Source: Nocardia jiangxiensis NBRC 101359
Lineage (GTDB): Bacteria > Actinomycetota > Actinomycetes > Mycobacteriales > Mycobacteriaceae
DNA length: 64,000 bases
NCBI RefSeq assembly: GCF_000308615.1
Contig: NZ_BAGB01000163.1
Location: forward strand, 1 to 64,000
Direction of reading: 5' to 3'
Positions 51,702 to 59,642 of the stretch are shown here, one piece after another (positions within the stretch are counted from its first letter, which is position 1; every line of letters begins with the position of its first letter). The notes beneath the pieces were generated by a model that saw only the letters and a program-made list of their open reading frames with translations, was not told the origin of the DNA and ran no database searches. A program made the position numbers and the translations under genes.

Positions 51702-52942
51702 GCGAGTCGAGCACGGTCCTGCGCGCCGCGCGCTGGGTCGATGTGGAAACCGGACGGGTGCACTCCCCCGCGACCATCGTGGTGGACGACAACTCGATCA
51801 CCGCGGTAGATCCGCCGCAGGAACCCGCGGGCGCACGGGTGGTCGATCTGGGCGGCCTCACGCTGCTGCCCGGTCTGATGGATATGGAGATCAACCTGCT
51901 CATCGGCGGTCCCGACACCCCCACCGGACTGCCCAATCCCATGCACGGCGTGCAGGACGATCCCGTCTACCGCACGCTTCGCGGCACGGTCAACGCCCGC
52001 ACCACCCTGCACGCCGGATTCACCACGGTCCGCAATCTGGGGCTGATGGTGAAGACCGGTGGTTATCTGCTGGACGTCGACCTGGGCCGCGCGATCGACC
52101 AGGGCTGGGTCGAAGGGCCGCGCATCGTCGGGGCCGGGCACGCGGTCACCCCGACCGGCGGTCACCTCGATCCCACGATGTTCCAGCGCCTCGCCCCGCA
52201 CATCATGCCGGTGAGCATCGAGGAGGGCCGCGCCAACGGGGTGCCGCAGGTGCGCGAATGCGTGCGCTACCAGATCAAATACGGCGCCGGGGTGATCAAG
52301 ATCTCGGCCTCGGGCGGGGTGATGTCGCACGGGACCGTCGCAGGCGCGCAGCAGTATTCGGACGAGGAACTCGCGGCGATCGTGGACGAGGCACACCGGG
52401 CCGGAATCCGGGTGGCCGCGCACGCGCACGGCGACGCGGGAATTCGCGCGTGCATCCGCGCCGGTGTGGACTGCATCGAGCACGGGTCGCTGGCCAGTGA
52501 CGACACCATCGCGATGATGGTCGAGCACGGCACCTTCCTGGTGCCGACGAGCTATCTGTCCGAAGGGCTGGATGTCTCCAAAGCCGCTCCCGCACTGCAG
52601 AAGAAGGCTGCCGAGGTGTTCCCGCGCGCCCGCGAGACGTTGCGCAAGGCGATCCAGGCCGGAGTCAAGATCGCCTGTGGCACAGACGCACCCGCCGTCC
52701 CACACGGCGACAACGCGAAAGAGCTGTGGGCACTGGTGGATCGAGGCATGACCCCCGCCCAGGCACTACGCGCCGCGACGGTCACCAGCGCAGAACTCAT
52801 CGACGTCGACGACCGGGGACGACTCGCCGCCGGGCTGCTCGCCGACATCATCGCCGTACCGGGCAATCCCACCGCGGATATCACCACCCTGCAGGACGTG
52901 CGCTTCGTCATGAAGGACGGCCGCATCGTCAAACACCGGTGA
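51698..52942 (+). CDS. Amidohydrolase-family protein lacking the HxH metal motif
   Basis: 414 residues with the imidazolonepropionase-like amidohydrolase layout. The bridging Lys (GVIKISASGG, ~201), VAAHAHG (His241/243), CIEHGS (His262) and the catalytic Asp in CGTDAP (~330) are present. The first metal ligands, normally HxH after LLPGLMD, read MEIN (Glu64, Asn66). Either metal binding differs or the enzyme is altered. It should hydrolyse an amide, ester or lactone of the pathway. Confidence 0.85.
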   Translation: MSESSTVLRAARWVDVETGRVHSPATIVVDDNSITAVDPPQEPAGARVVDLGGLTLLPGLMDMEINLLIGGPDTPTGLPNPMHGVQDDPVYRTLRGTVNARTTLHAGFTTVRNLGLMVKTGGYLLDVDLGRAIDQGWVEGPRIVGAGHAVTPTGGHLDPTMFQRLAPHIMPVSIEEGRANGVPQVRECVRYQIKYGAGVIKISASGGVMSHGTVAGAQQYSDEELAAIVDEAHRAGIRVAAHAHGDAGIRACIRAGVDCIEHGSLASDDTIAMMVEHGTFLVPTSYLSEGLDVSKAAPALQKKAAEVFPRARETLRKAIQAGVKIACGTDAPAVPHGDNAKELWALVDRGMTPAQALRAATVTSAELIDVDDRGRLAAGLLADIIAVPGNPTADITTLQDVRFVMKDGRIVKHR

Positions 52943-52983
52943 TCCCCCGATTCGTCAGCTACCACCGACAGGAAAACAGACCG

Positions 52984-53304
52984 ATGGCCAAGGGAATTCT
53001 CTACGTGGAATCCGAACCCAACTCACCCGAAGAGGCTGCGGCCTACCACGATTGGTACGAGAATACGCATCTGACGGAGATGCTCGGGGTCGACGGTTTC
53101 ATCGCCGCCCGACGATTCGAGCCGATCGCCGATGACGGGCCGTTCGTCGCGATCTACGAGATCGAGGCGGAGGATATCGCCGCGGTGCAGGCGCGCCTCG
53201 GTGAAGCGACCCGCGCGGGTGCGTTCTCCGCACCGGTCGGACTCCGGACCGATCGTCCACCCACGACGCGCTTCCTGCGTCAGATCCACACTCGCACAGC
53301 GTGA
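52984..53304 (+). CDS. Small dimeric alpha/beta-barrel protein (EthD/ABM-like)
   Basis: 106 residues: GILYVESEPNSPEEAAAYHDWYENTHLTEML, then FVAIYEIEAEDIAAVQARL. The HxWYxxxHLxEML pattern is that of EthD-like/ferredoxin-fold monooxygenase helpers and of DUF4286 proteins. It may bind a hydrophobic intermediate or protect it. ATG at 52984 chosen from the family start. Confidence 0.78.
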   Translation: MAKGILYVESEPNSPEEAAAYHDWYENTHLTEMLGVDGFIAARRFEPIADDGPFVAIYEIEAEDIAAVQARLGEATRAGAFSAPVGLRTDRPPTTRFLRQIHTRTA

Positions 53305-53341
53305 CCCGCGTGCGGTCGGTAAGAACTCCGAGGAGGTAGCC

Positions 53342-54826
53342 GTGCCGTGTCAGCGACATCTGTTCATCGGCGGCGAGTGGGTCGTGCCCAGTGGCGGCGA
53401 TACGTTCGAGGTGATCTCTCCGCATACCGGGCAACCGGTCGCCGAGGTGTCCGCGCCGACGCATGAGGACGTCGATCGTGCGATCTCGTTGGCGCGCACA
53501 GCTTTCGACGAGGGGCCGTGGCCGAGGCTCGATCCGCAGGAGCGGGTCGCGGTGGTACGCGAGCTGGCCGAGCGCTATCGCCCGCGACAGGAGGAACTCG
53601 CCCAGCTGGTCACCACCGAGATGGGCGCGCCGATCACGTTCTCCCGCTCGGCGCATGCCCGCCTGCCCGGCGCGATGATCGGCGCATTCGCCGATGTCGC
53701 CGCCCGGCATCCGTGGCGCGAGGTCCGCGCGGGCGCGTTCGGCGGCGAGGTGATGGTGCACCGGGCGCCCGTCGGCGTGGTCGCGGCGATCATCCCGTGG
53801 AATATGCCGATGTTCCTGACCGTCGCGAAACTCGTTCCGGCACTTCTGGCCGGCTGCGCGGTCGTGCTCAAACCCTCCCCGGAGACCGCGCTGGACGCGT
53901 ATTTCACCGCGGAACTGCTGACCGGGCTGGGCCTGCCGCCCGGCCTGGTCAGCATCCTGCCCGGCGATCGCGAGATCGGCCGGTATCTGGTGTCCCATCC
54001 CGGCGTGGACAAGGTCTCCTTCACCGGTTCCACCGCTGCGGGCAGGCAGGTCGCGGCGGCGTGCGGTTCCGCGCTGCGCCGGGTGAGTCTGGAACTGGGC
54101 GGGAAATCCGCTGCGGTCGTCCTGGACGATGCCGATCCGCAGGCCGTCGCCGAGGGCATGACCGTCGCGGGTTTGATGAACAGCGGTCAGGCGTGCGTCG
54201 CCCAGACCCGAGTTCTGCTGCCGCGCAACCGTTATCGCGAATTCGCCGACGCACTGGCGAGTACCGTCGACAGCCTCCCGGTCGGCGACCCGTTCGATCC
54301 TTCGACCCGGATCGGCCCGATGGTCTCCCAGCGCCAGCAACAGCGCGTCCAGGGATACATCGATCAGGGCGTCCGTGAAGGCGCGCGACTACTCGTCGGC
54401 GGCCCCGGCCTACCGGAGGGAATCGAGCGCGGCTGGTACGTCCGGCCCACCCTGTTCACCGACGCCGACAACGCGATGCGCATCGCGCAGGAGGAAATCT
54501 TCGGCCCGGTCCTGACCTTGATCCCGCACGACGGCGACGAGGAGGCGATCCGCCTGGCCAACGCCACCGAATACGGCCTCTCCGGCTCCATCTGGAGCCC
54601 CGACATCACCCGCGCAACTGCCGTCGCACACCGAATCCGCAGCGGCACACTGGGAATCAACGCGGCCTACAGCATGGACCCCGCCGCCCCCTTCGGCGGC
54701 ATCAAAGCCAGCGGCATCGGCCGCGAATTCGGCCCCGAGGGCCTGGACGGATTCCTGGAAACCACCTCCCTGTCCATCGCCCCGGCGAACGACGCCCGCC
54801 GGTCTTCCGGCTCGCAACACCCCTGA
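53342..54826 (+). CDS. Aldehyde dehydrogenase of the Rieske operon
   Basis: 494 residues from a GTG with GAGGAGG. The nucleophilic Cys lies in NSGQACVAQTRVL, the base Glu in SLELGGKSAAVVL, the cofactor loop in FTGSTAAGRQV, and the IIPWNMPMF and EEIFGPVLT motifs are intact. Last gene of the operon; it should oxidise an aldehyde released by the upstream enzymes. Confidence 0.93.
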   Translation: MPCQRHLFIGGEWVVPSGGDTFEVISPHTGQPVAEVSAPTHEDVDRAISLARTAFDEGPWPRLDPQERVAVVRELAERYRPRQEELAQLVTTEMGAPITFSRSAHARLPGAMIGAFADVAARHPWREVRAGAFGGEVMVHRAPVGVVAAIIPWNMPMFLTVAKLVPALLAGCAVVLKPSPETALDAYFTAELLTGLGLPPGLVSILPGDREIGRYLVSHPGVDKVSFTGSTAAGRQVAAACGSALRRVSLELGGKSAAVVLDDADPQAVAEGMTVAGLMNSGQACVAQTRVLLPRNRYREFADALASTVDSLPVGDPFDPSTRIGPMVSQRQQQRVQGYIDQGVREGARLLVGGPGLPEGIERGWYVRPTLFTDADNAMRIAQEEIFGPVLTLIPHDGDEEAIRLANATEYGLSGSIWSPDITRATAVAHRIRSGTLGINAAYSMDPAAPFGGIKASGIGREFGPEGLDGFLETTSLSIAPANDARRSSGSQHP

Positions 54827-54947
54827 TCGCTGCCCGAAAACAGCCACCGCACAGGATATTTCGACCATCTGCTCGTCGTCGAACCGATCATCGTGACCGG
54901 TGCCGTCGACTCCCCCAACGCCACCGCGATCACCTAGCTGTTGCGGG

Positions 54948-55553
54948 TCAGCAAGTTGTCGACGCTGGACCACCGGCAAGGAGGCGTTCAGCCGCGCGTC
55001 GCGCCACCTCTGCGATCTCCGGGGTCCCGGCGATGCCTGCCGTGACGATCGCGCCTTCGGCGAGCAGATAGATCGCGTCGGCAATCTCCGGCTGCTCTGC
55101 TTGCGTCAACGCTGTGATCTGTTCGCGGAATGCTTGCTTGTGTGTACGAACCTCGTCGAGTACGGCCGGGGAGGAGGGTCCGAGTTCGCCGTGGATGTTG
55201 ATCCACGCACAGCCCCGGAATCCGGGATCTCCGAACCAGTTGCGAAGCCAGTCGAAGATCGCGAGGATCCGCTGAGTCGGGTCGTCGAAGCCCTCGACGA
55301 AGGTAGTCAGTTCGGCGCGCCATCGGGCATCTCGCCGCCGCAGCACCGCAACGACGATGTCCTCCTTCGTCCGGAACATCGAGTAGATCCGCTTGAGCGA
55401 CAGGCCCGACACCTCGCGAATCTTGTCCATCCCGACCGCCTGTACACCGTTCGCGTAGATCAGCGACTCGGTCGCGTCCAGTAGCAGTCCGCGGTCATCG
55501 GCCTTCTGCTCAGCAGTGAGCGCGGCAGGCACGTCGGTAACTCCCTTTGACAT
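54948..55553 (-). CDS. TetR-family regulator
   Basis: 201 residues: LLDATESLIYANGVQAVGMDKIREVSGLSLKRIYSMFRTKEDIVVAVL is the helix-turn-helix, with an RIYSMFRTK ending in place of the usual YYHF. The C-terminal half has FRGCAWINIHGELG, a pattern of the TetR_C_27/AcrR group. Two 16-bp operator copies lie upstream of its start, between it and the divergent NTF2-like gene. Confidence 0.9.
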   Translation of the reverse strand: MSKGVTDVPAALTAEQKADDRGLLLDATESLIYANGVQAVGMDKIREVSGLSLKRIYSMFRTKEDIVVAVLRRRDARWRAELTTFVEGFDDPTQRILAIFDWLRNWFGDPGFRGCAWINIHGELGPSSPAVLDEVRTHKQAFREQITALTQAEQPEIADAIYLLAEGAIVTAGIAGTPEIAEVARRAAERLLAGGPASTTC

Positions 55554-55554
55554 C

Positions 55555-55605
55555 GAGAACGGTCGTTCCCTACGATAGCGCACACTATTGAGAACGTCTG
55601 TTCTC
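55555..55605. promoter_or_regulatory. Twin TetR operators GAGAACG-NN-YGTTCYC
   Basis: GAGAACGGTCGTTCCC (55555-55570) and GAGAACGTCTGTTCTC (55590-55605) start 35 bp apart in the divergent region. Each is an inverted repeat. One almost touches the TetR start and the other lies 21 bp before the NTF2-like start, so the protein probably represses both genes. Confidence 0.75.
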
Positions 55606-55625
55606 TCGCGTCGAGAGGAGTCGCA

Positions 55626-56087
55626 GTGTCCGAATCTCGTCCGCCCTACCCGCCTTTCACGGCAGAGACCGCAGTACAGAAGGTCCAGGCCGCGGAGGAT
55701 GCCTGGAACACCCGCGATCCGCAGCGGGTCGCGCTCGCATACACGCCCGACTCGGTCTGGCGGAACCGGGACGTCTTCGTCCGGGGTCGCGCCGAGATCG
55801 TGGACTTCCTGACCGCCAAATGGGAGCGCGAGCTGGACTACGCGCTGCGCAAGAGTCTGTGGAGCTTCCACGAGAACCGGATCGCTGTGCGCTTCCAGTA
55901 CGAGTGGCACGACCAGCACGGCCAGTGGTGGCGCAGTTACGGCAACGAGCTGTGGGAGTTCACCGATCAAGGACTGATGTCGCGGCGGGAAGCGAGCATC
56001 AACGACCTCGCGATCACAGCGGCCGAGCGACGGATCAGTGGTCCGCGCCCCGCCGAGCAGCACGGTGTGGAGATCCCGATCCACTAG
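55626..56087 (+). CDS. NTF2/SnoaL-like protein (DUF1348)
   Basis: 153 residues: TAVQKVQAAEDAWNTRDPQRVALAYTPDSVWRNRDVFVRGRAEIVDFL, then KWERELDYALRKSLWSFHENRIAVRFQYEWHD. This is the DUF1348 form of the NTF2-like cone fold. Reaction unknown; such proteins are often induced by small toxic molecules. GTG start with GAGAGGAG. Controlled by the divergent TetR. Confidence 0.88.
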   Translation: MSESRPPYPPFTAETAVQKVQAAEDAWNTRDPQRVALAYTPDSVWRNRDVFVRGRAEIVDFLTAKWERELDYALRKSLWSFHENRIAVRFQYEWHDQHGQWWRSYGNELWEFTDQGLMSRREASINDLAITAAERRISGPRPAEQHGVEIPIH

Positions 56088-56239
56088 TCCGGCTTCGACT
56101 CGAGGACGTCCGAATCGCCCGTTCGTGACTGATACCGCAACATGCACTCGACGCTGCAGAACACGCGTCCGCCATAACGCTGGATCGTCGAATTGGGACG
56201 CCCACACCAGTCGCACCACAGATCATCCGCACGACTCAT
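56084..56239 (-). CDS. 51-aa zinc-ribbon protein
   Basis: MSRADDLWCDWCGRPNSTIQ begins the protein; CDWC and FCSVEC supply two cysteine pairs about 17 residues apart, a small treble-clef/zinc ribbon. The start at 56239 overlaps the preceding minus-strand region. Small proteins of this kind often sit near XRE/DUF397 loci in Nocardia-type genomes (inference). Role unknown. Confidence 0.65.
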   Translation of the reverse strand: MSRADDLWCDWCGRPNSTIQRYGGRVFCSVECMLRYQSRTGDSDVLESKPD

Positions 56240-56249
56240 CGGACCGTCC

Positions 56250-56438
56250 TCATATGCCGAAGTGCGGTTGATCCGCAGGTACGAGCCGCTGAGCCTGCAC
56301 CAGCCGCGCCTTCGCCTGCCGCTTGACCGCACAGATGGTCACCGGACAGTCGATGTGCCACTGCATGATCCAATGCGCGAGCTCTGTCGACATCACCGCC
56401 AGCGGCGCATGATCGGTCGGCGGAAGTATCTCGGCCAC
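56250..56438 (-). CDS. 62-aa hypothetical protein
   Basis: The frame reads MAEILPPTDHAPLAVMSTEL and continues with AHWIMQWHIDCPVTICAVKRQAKARLVQAQ. The composition is that of a real protein, unlike the overlapping 70-aa frame at 56236-56448, which is Arg/Ala/Gly-rich. No family recognised. Part of a minus-strand run of three small genes. Confidence 0.6.
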   Translation of the reverse strand: MAEILPPTDHAPLAVMSTELAHWIMQWHIDCPVTICAVKRQAKARLVQAQRLVPADQPHFGI

Positions 56439-56444
56439 GACCCA

Positions 56445-56627
56445 TCACCCGACCGACGCGTCAGTAGAAGTCCACGCACGCAGGGCATCTCGAATACGAC
56501 AGAGCAATTCCGGCGTGGGCTCGTCCACCTCCCCGAGATCCCGCACCCCCGGACAGGTCACGAGCCACACCCGGTATGCACCGGGCGACCGCCGAGGCAA
56601 AACGCCTTTCTGCGACACACTCAACAT
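56445..56627 (-). CDS. 60-aa hypothetical protein
   Basis: 60 residues ending PTPELLCRIRDALRAWTSTDASVG, a helix plus a polar tail. It lies 6 bp upstream of the 62-aa gene on the same strand. No function can be given. The adjacent 56461-56643 frame is its shadow. Confidence 0.55.
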   Translation of the reverse strand: MLSVSQKGVLPRRSPGAYRVWLVTCPGVRDLGEVDEPTPELLCRIRDALRAWTSTDASVG

Positions 56628-56783
56628 GCTTCCGCCCCTTCATATTTCATGATATCGGTTGGGTATCCCGCGATCCGACGCAGCGGGATCAGCACCCGGA
56701 CGAGAGAAGGGACTGCGACTTGACGACCAGCGTGATCCCCTCGGGCGCTGCATCTATGACACACCTGCGCGATCCCGGAGTCA

Positions 56784-56888
56784 CCCCGAAACGGGGCCTC
56801 CTGACAAATCTCTCCTGAGTGCCTGCGGAACCTCCGTACGAGATGGAAGCAATTCCCCGAACCGGAGATTCGCATATCCCCGAAACGG
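56784..56888 (+). repeat. Three direct copies of CCCCGAA(A/C)CGG upstream of the XRE gene
   Basis: Copies at 56784-56794, 56855-56865 and 56878-56888. The first is also inside a CCCCG-AAA-CGGGG palindrome; the last merges with the CGGAG ribosome site of the XRE gene. They could be self-regulatory binding sites for the XRE protein. Confidence 0.5.
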
Positions 56889-56895
56889 AGCCACA

Positions 56896-57780
56896 ATGTC
56901 AGAAACACCGACCATCGGATCGACGCTGCCCAGGCGGCAGCTCGGGCGTTACCTCGTGGACTGGCGTACCCGCGCCGGTTACACCCAAGTCAAAGCCGCT
57001 CAACTCCTGGAGATGGGCGCGACCAGTCTGAACCGCTTGGAGAAGGGCGAAACCGGCCGCATCAAGAATATGGTCATCCAGGCCATCTGCGACTTGTACA
57101 GCGTCCCACCGGATCTCGCCGAAGCCTTCAAAGGACTGGCGCAGCAGGCCAACGTCAAATCGTGGTGGCATCAGTACGGCGATCTCATCCCGAAGAATTT
57201 CGACGTGTACGTCGGCCTGGAAACGGCCGCAACTCAAATCATCACGTACCAACCGGATCTCATTCCGGGACTGCTTCAAACCGCTGACTACAACCGATCC
57301 TTGGTTCAGTTGATCTGGCCCGACGAGACGGTTGAGCAGTGGGAGCAGCGCGTTCAGATCAAGACTCAGCGACAGCGGATCGTCACCAGGAAGACCCAGC
57401 CCGTAAAGTTGGACGTCGTAATCGGCGAAGCCGCTCTACATCGCGTCGCGGGAAGCCGAGCGATCATGGCCGCGCAGCTACGCCATCTCGCCGACATCGG
57501 CGCGAGGGACAACGTGAGTGTCCGTGTTCTGCCTTTCGAGGCCGGATTCCCTGACGGGGCGGCTATGCCGCCCTACGTGATCCTGAGCTTCGGGCAGGAT
57601 CAAGGCGGCGCTCATGTCGAACCACCTGTCGTCTTCCTCGAAGGGGTAGTCGGAGACATGTATCTCGAGAAGGAGGATGACGTGCTGCACTACTATCGTC
57701 GACACGAGAGTATCGAGGCGGCAGCCTTGGACGAGACAACGAGCAGAGTCCTGCTTCGGCGGGTGGCAAAGGGAGCATGA
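56896..57780 (+). CDS. XRE-family helix-turn-helix regulator with DUF5753
   Basis: 294 residues: helix-turn-helix LGRYLVDWRTRAGYTQVKAAQLLEMGATSLNRLEKGET followed by the DUF5753 domain (FDVYVGLETAATQIITYQPDLIPGLLQTADYNRSL and later VRVLPFEAGFPDG). This pair with a DUF397 gene is very common in actinomycetes, related to the BldB/WhiJ system of development control. ATG at 56896 has CGGAG. Overlaps DUF397 by 4 bp. Confidence 0.93.
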   Translation: MSETPTIGSTLPRRQLGRYLVDWRTRAGYTQVKAAQLLEMGATSLNRLEKGETGRIKNMVIQAICDLYSVPPDLAEAFKGLAQQANVKSWWHQYGDLIPKNFDVYVGLETAATQIITYQPDLIPGLLQTADYNRSLVQLIWPDETVEQWEQRVQIKTQRQRIVTRKTQPVKLDVVIGEAALHRVAGSRAIMAAQLRHLADIGARDNVSVRVLPFEAGFPDGAAMPPYVILSFGQDQGGAHVEPPVVFLEGVVGDMYLEKEDDVLHYYRRHESIEAAALDETTSRVLLRRVAKGA

Positions 57781-57992
57781 GCAACATGAGCGCTGATCTG
57801 TCCGGGGCGAACTGGTTCAAGAGCAGCCGCAGCCAAGGGGGAAAAGAGTGCGTTGAGGCCGCCTTCCTCGACGGCGACATGGTCGGCGTACGCGACTCCA
57901 AGAACCCAACCGGCCCAGCGCTCATCTTCACCCCGCGCGAGTGGGACGCGTTCACCGCAGGCATCCAGCGTGGCGAGCTCGACCAGGCTTGA
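57777..57992 (+). CDS. DUF397 protein, partner of the XRE regulator
   Basis: 71 residues. NWFKSSRSQGGKECVEAAFLDGDMVGVRDSKNP and a C-terminal FTPREWDAFTAGIQ are diagnostic of DUF397. It starts at the ATG overlapping the XRE stop. It probably modulates the XRE protein in the WhiJ-like manner. Confidence 0.95.
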   Translation: MSNMSADLSGANWFKSSRSQGGKECVEAAFLDGDMVGVRDSKNPTGPALIFTPREWDAFTAGIQRGELDQA

Positions 57993-58008
57993 GCACTGAA
58001 TAGACCGG

Positions 58009-58045
58009 AACGGCCCGATACCGACGACGTCGGTATCGGGCCGTT
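58009..58045. terminator. Perfect 17-bp hairpin after the XRE-DUF397 pair
   Basis: Stem 58009-58025 pairs perfectly with 58029-58045; the loop is GAC. The stem is GC-rich (GGCCCGATACCGAC core). There is no T tract, as usual for actinobacterial terminators. It lies 17 bp after DUF397. Confidence 0.8.
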
Positions 58046-58252
58046 CGAGTATTCGCACTCGGTTCATATCTTCAAGGGCACCAACCTGTTCCGGCCACAG
58101 GCGCACCGAAGCACAGCGACGCACCATGACTCGAGCGCATTCGCACTCTCGCATGCCAGCACCGGACGTCGACGACCGAGGACACGACAGCGTCATGAGC
58201 CGAACCGCTCCCTCGTTCCGGTACCGGTCGTCGGCCGAGACGCTCGGTCCGA

Positions 58253-59512
58253 TCAAACAGGTGAACCCAGCCATGTGCGGGCTGCCACCACCATCGCCTC
58301 CACGCCCGTACCGAGAGTGGGTTCGATCTCCGGGGCGAACTCGGGCGAGTGGTTCGCGGGCGCCTGGTCCACGCCCCGGCCCTCGACTACCTCGCTCAGG
58401 TCCAGGCCCGCGAAATCTACTCCGCCCCAGAACCAATAGACACTCGGGACACCTGCGGACGTGCCGAAGACGCCCGCGTCCTCGCTCGCGTTCACCTGGG
58501 GTATGGGCAGGATGCGCTGTTCGCCGAAGTGCTCGGCGAACGCGGCGATCGTGGTTTCGGTCGACGCGGGATCGTTCACCAGGACGGGGGCGCTGAGGTT
58601 CCAGTCGAAGTCCGGTTCGCGTTCGGCTCCCGATGCGGTGGCCTCGGCGCGCACGATGCGTTCGATGGCGGCGCGGACCAGGTCCCGGATCTTCTCGTCG
58701 TAGGTGCGGGTGGTGATGCCGAGTTCGGCGGTGTCCGGGATGATGTTGTCCTTGGTGCCCGCCTGGAGGCGGCCGACCGTCACCACCGCGGTTTCGGCGG
58801 GCGGCACCTCGCGAGAGACGATGCCCTGCAGCCTGGTCACCACGTTCGCGGCCATCAGGACGGTGTCGATCGCGGCCTCGGGCCGGGATCCGTGCCCGCC
58901 CCGGCCGTACAGCCTGACCTGCACCGCGTCCATGCCGGACATCACCGGGCCGCTGCCGTAGCCGATCATCCCGGCCGGTAGCGGGCCGACGTGTTGTGCC
59001 AGCACGATGTCGGGCTTCGGAAATCGCTCGAACAGCCCGTCCGCCACCATATTTCGCGCACCGCAGGCCAGTTCCTCGGCCGGTTGGAACACCGCCACCA
59101 CGGTCCCCGACCACTCCGCGGTCGAATTCGCCAGCAGTGTGGCAGCGCCGACCAGACAGGTGGCGTGCATATCGTGACCACAGGCATGCATCACCGGCAC
59201 ATCGGCACCCGAATGATCCTGCGCCCGAACCGAACTCGCATAAGGCAGACCGGTTTTCTCCTCGACCGGCAGCGCATCGAAATCGGCCCGCAGCAGCACC
59301 GTCGGCCCGTCCCCGTTCCGCAGTACCCCGACCACCCCGGTCCCGCCGACCTCGGTGGTCACCTCGAACCCCGTCGGCCCCAACGCCTCGGCCACCCGCT
59401 GCGCGGTCCGGAACTCCTGCAACGACAACTCCGGATGCTGATGCAGGTCACGATAGAAATCGGCGAGCTGCTCACGCAGTCCCGGACTGCAGTCCCACGG
59501 TAACGCGGCCAT
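58253..59512 (-). CDS. M20-family amidohydrolase (hippurate-hydrolase/AbgA type)
   Basis: 419 residues. The di-metal site is in MHACGHDMHATCLVG and FQPAEELACGARNMV; LLRADFDALPVEE and the lid domain GRGGHGSRPEAAIDTV are intact. The enzyme cleaves N-acyl amino acids or similar amides. The start at 59512 has AAGGAG. A second gene of the same pathway was not seen nearby. Confidence 0.92.
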   Translation of the reverse strand: MAALPWDCSPGLREQLADFYRDLHQHPELSLQEFRTAQRVAEALGPTGFEVTTEVGGTGVVGVLRNGDGPTVLLRADFDALPVEEKTGLPYASSVRAQDHSGADVPVMHACGHDMHATCLVGAATLLANSTAEWSGTVVAVFQPAEELACGARNMVADGLFERFPKPDIVLAQHVGPLPAGMIGYGSGPVMSGMDAVQVRLYGRGGHGSRPEAAIDTVLMAANVVTRLQGIVSREVPPAETAVVTVGRLQAGTKDNIIPDTAELGITTRTYDEKIRDLVRAAIERIVRAEATASGAEREPDFDWNLSAPVLVNDPASTETTIAAFAEHFGEQRILPIPQVNASEDAGVFGTSAGVPSVYWFWGGVDFAGLDLSEVVEGRGVDQAPANHSPEFAPEIEPTLGTGVEAMVVAARTWLGSPV

Positions 59513-59642
59513 AGCTGGCTCCTTCCGAGACTCGGTACGCCGACTGTACCGAGGAAGACATCGGCCTACCACGACCATGTGCGGCGGGAGACACGACCGC
59601 TCGGCGTCGTGACCGTCGAACCGCTCGCAAATTCTGCGGGTG

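Noticed and set aside
54827..54947. Short plus-strand coding scrap ending at 54936
   Set aside because: About 28 residues (TGYFDHLLVVEPIIVTGAVD and on) with no recognisable family; too short to call a remnant.
57993..58252. Short open frames near 58126-58596 (plus strand)
   Set aside because: Arg/Pro-rich frames overlapping the M20 gene; only the hairpin at 58009-58045 is supported.
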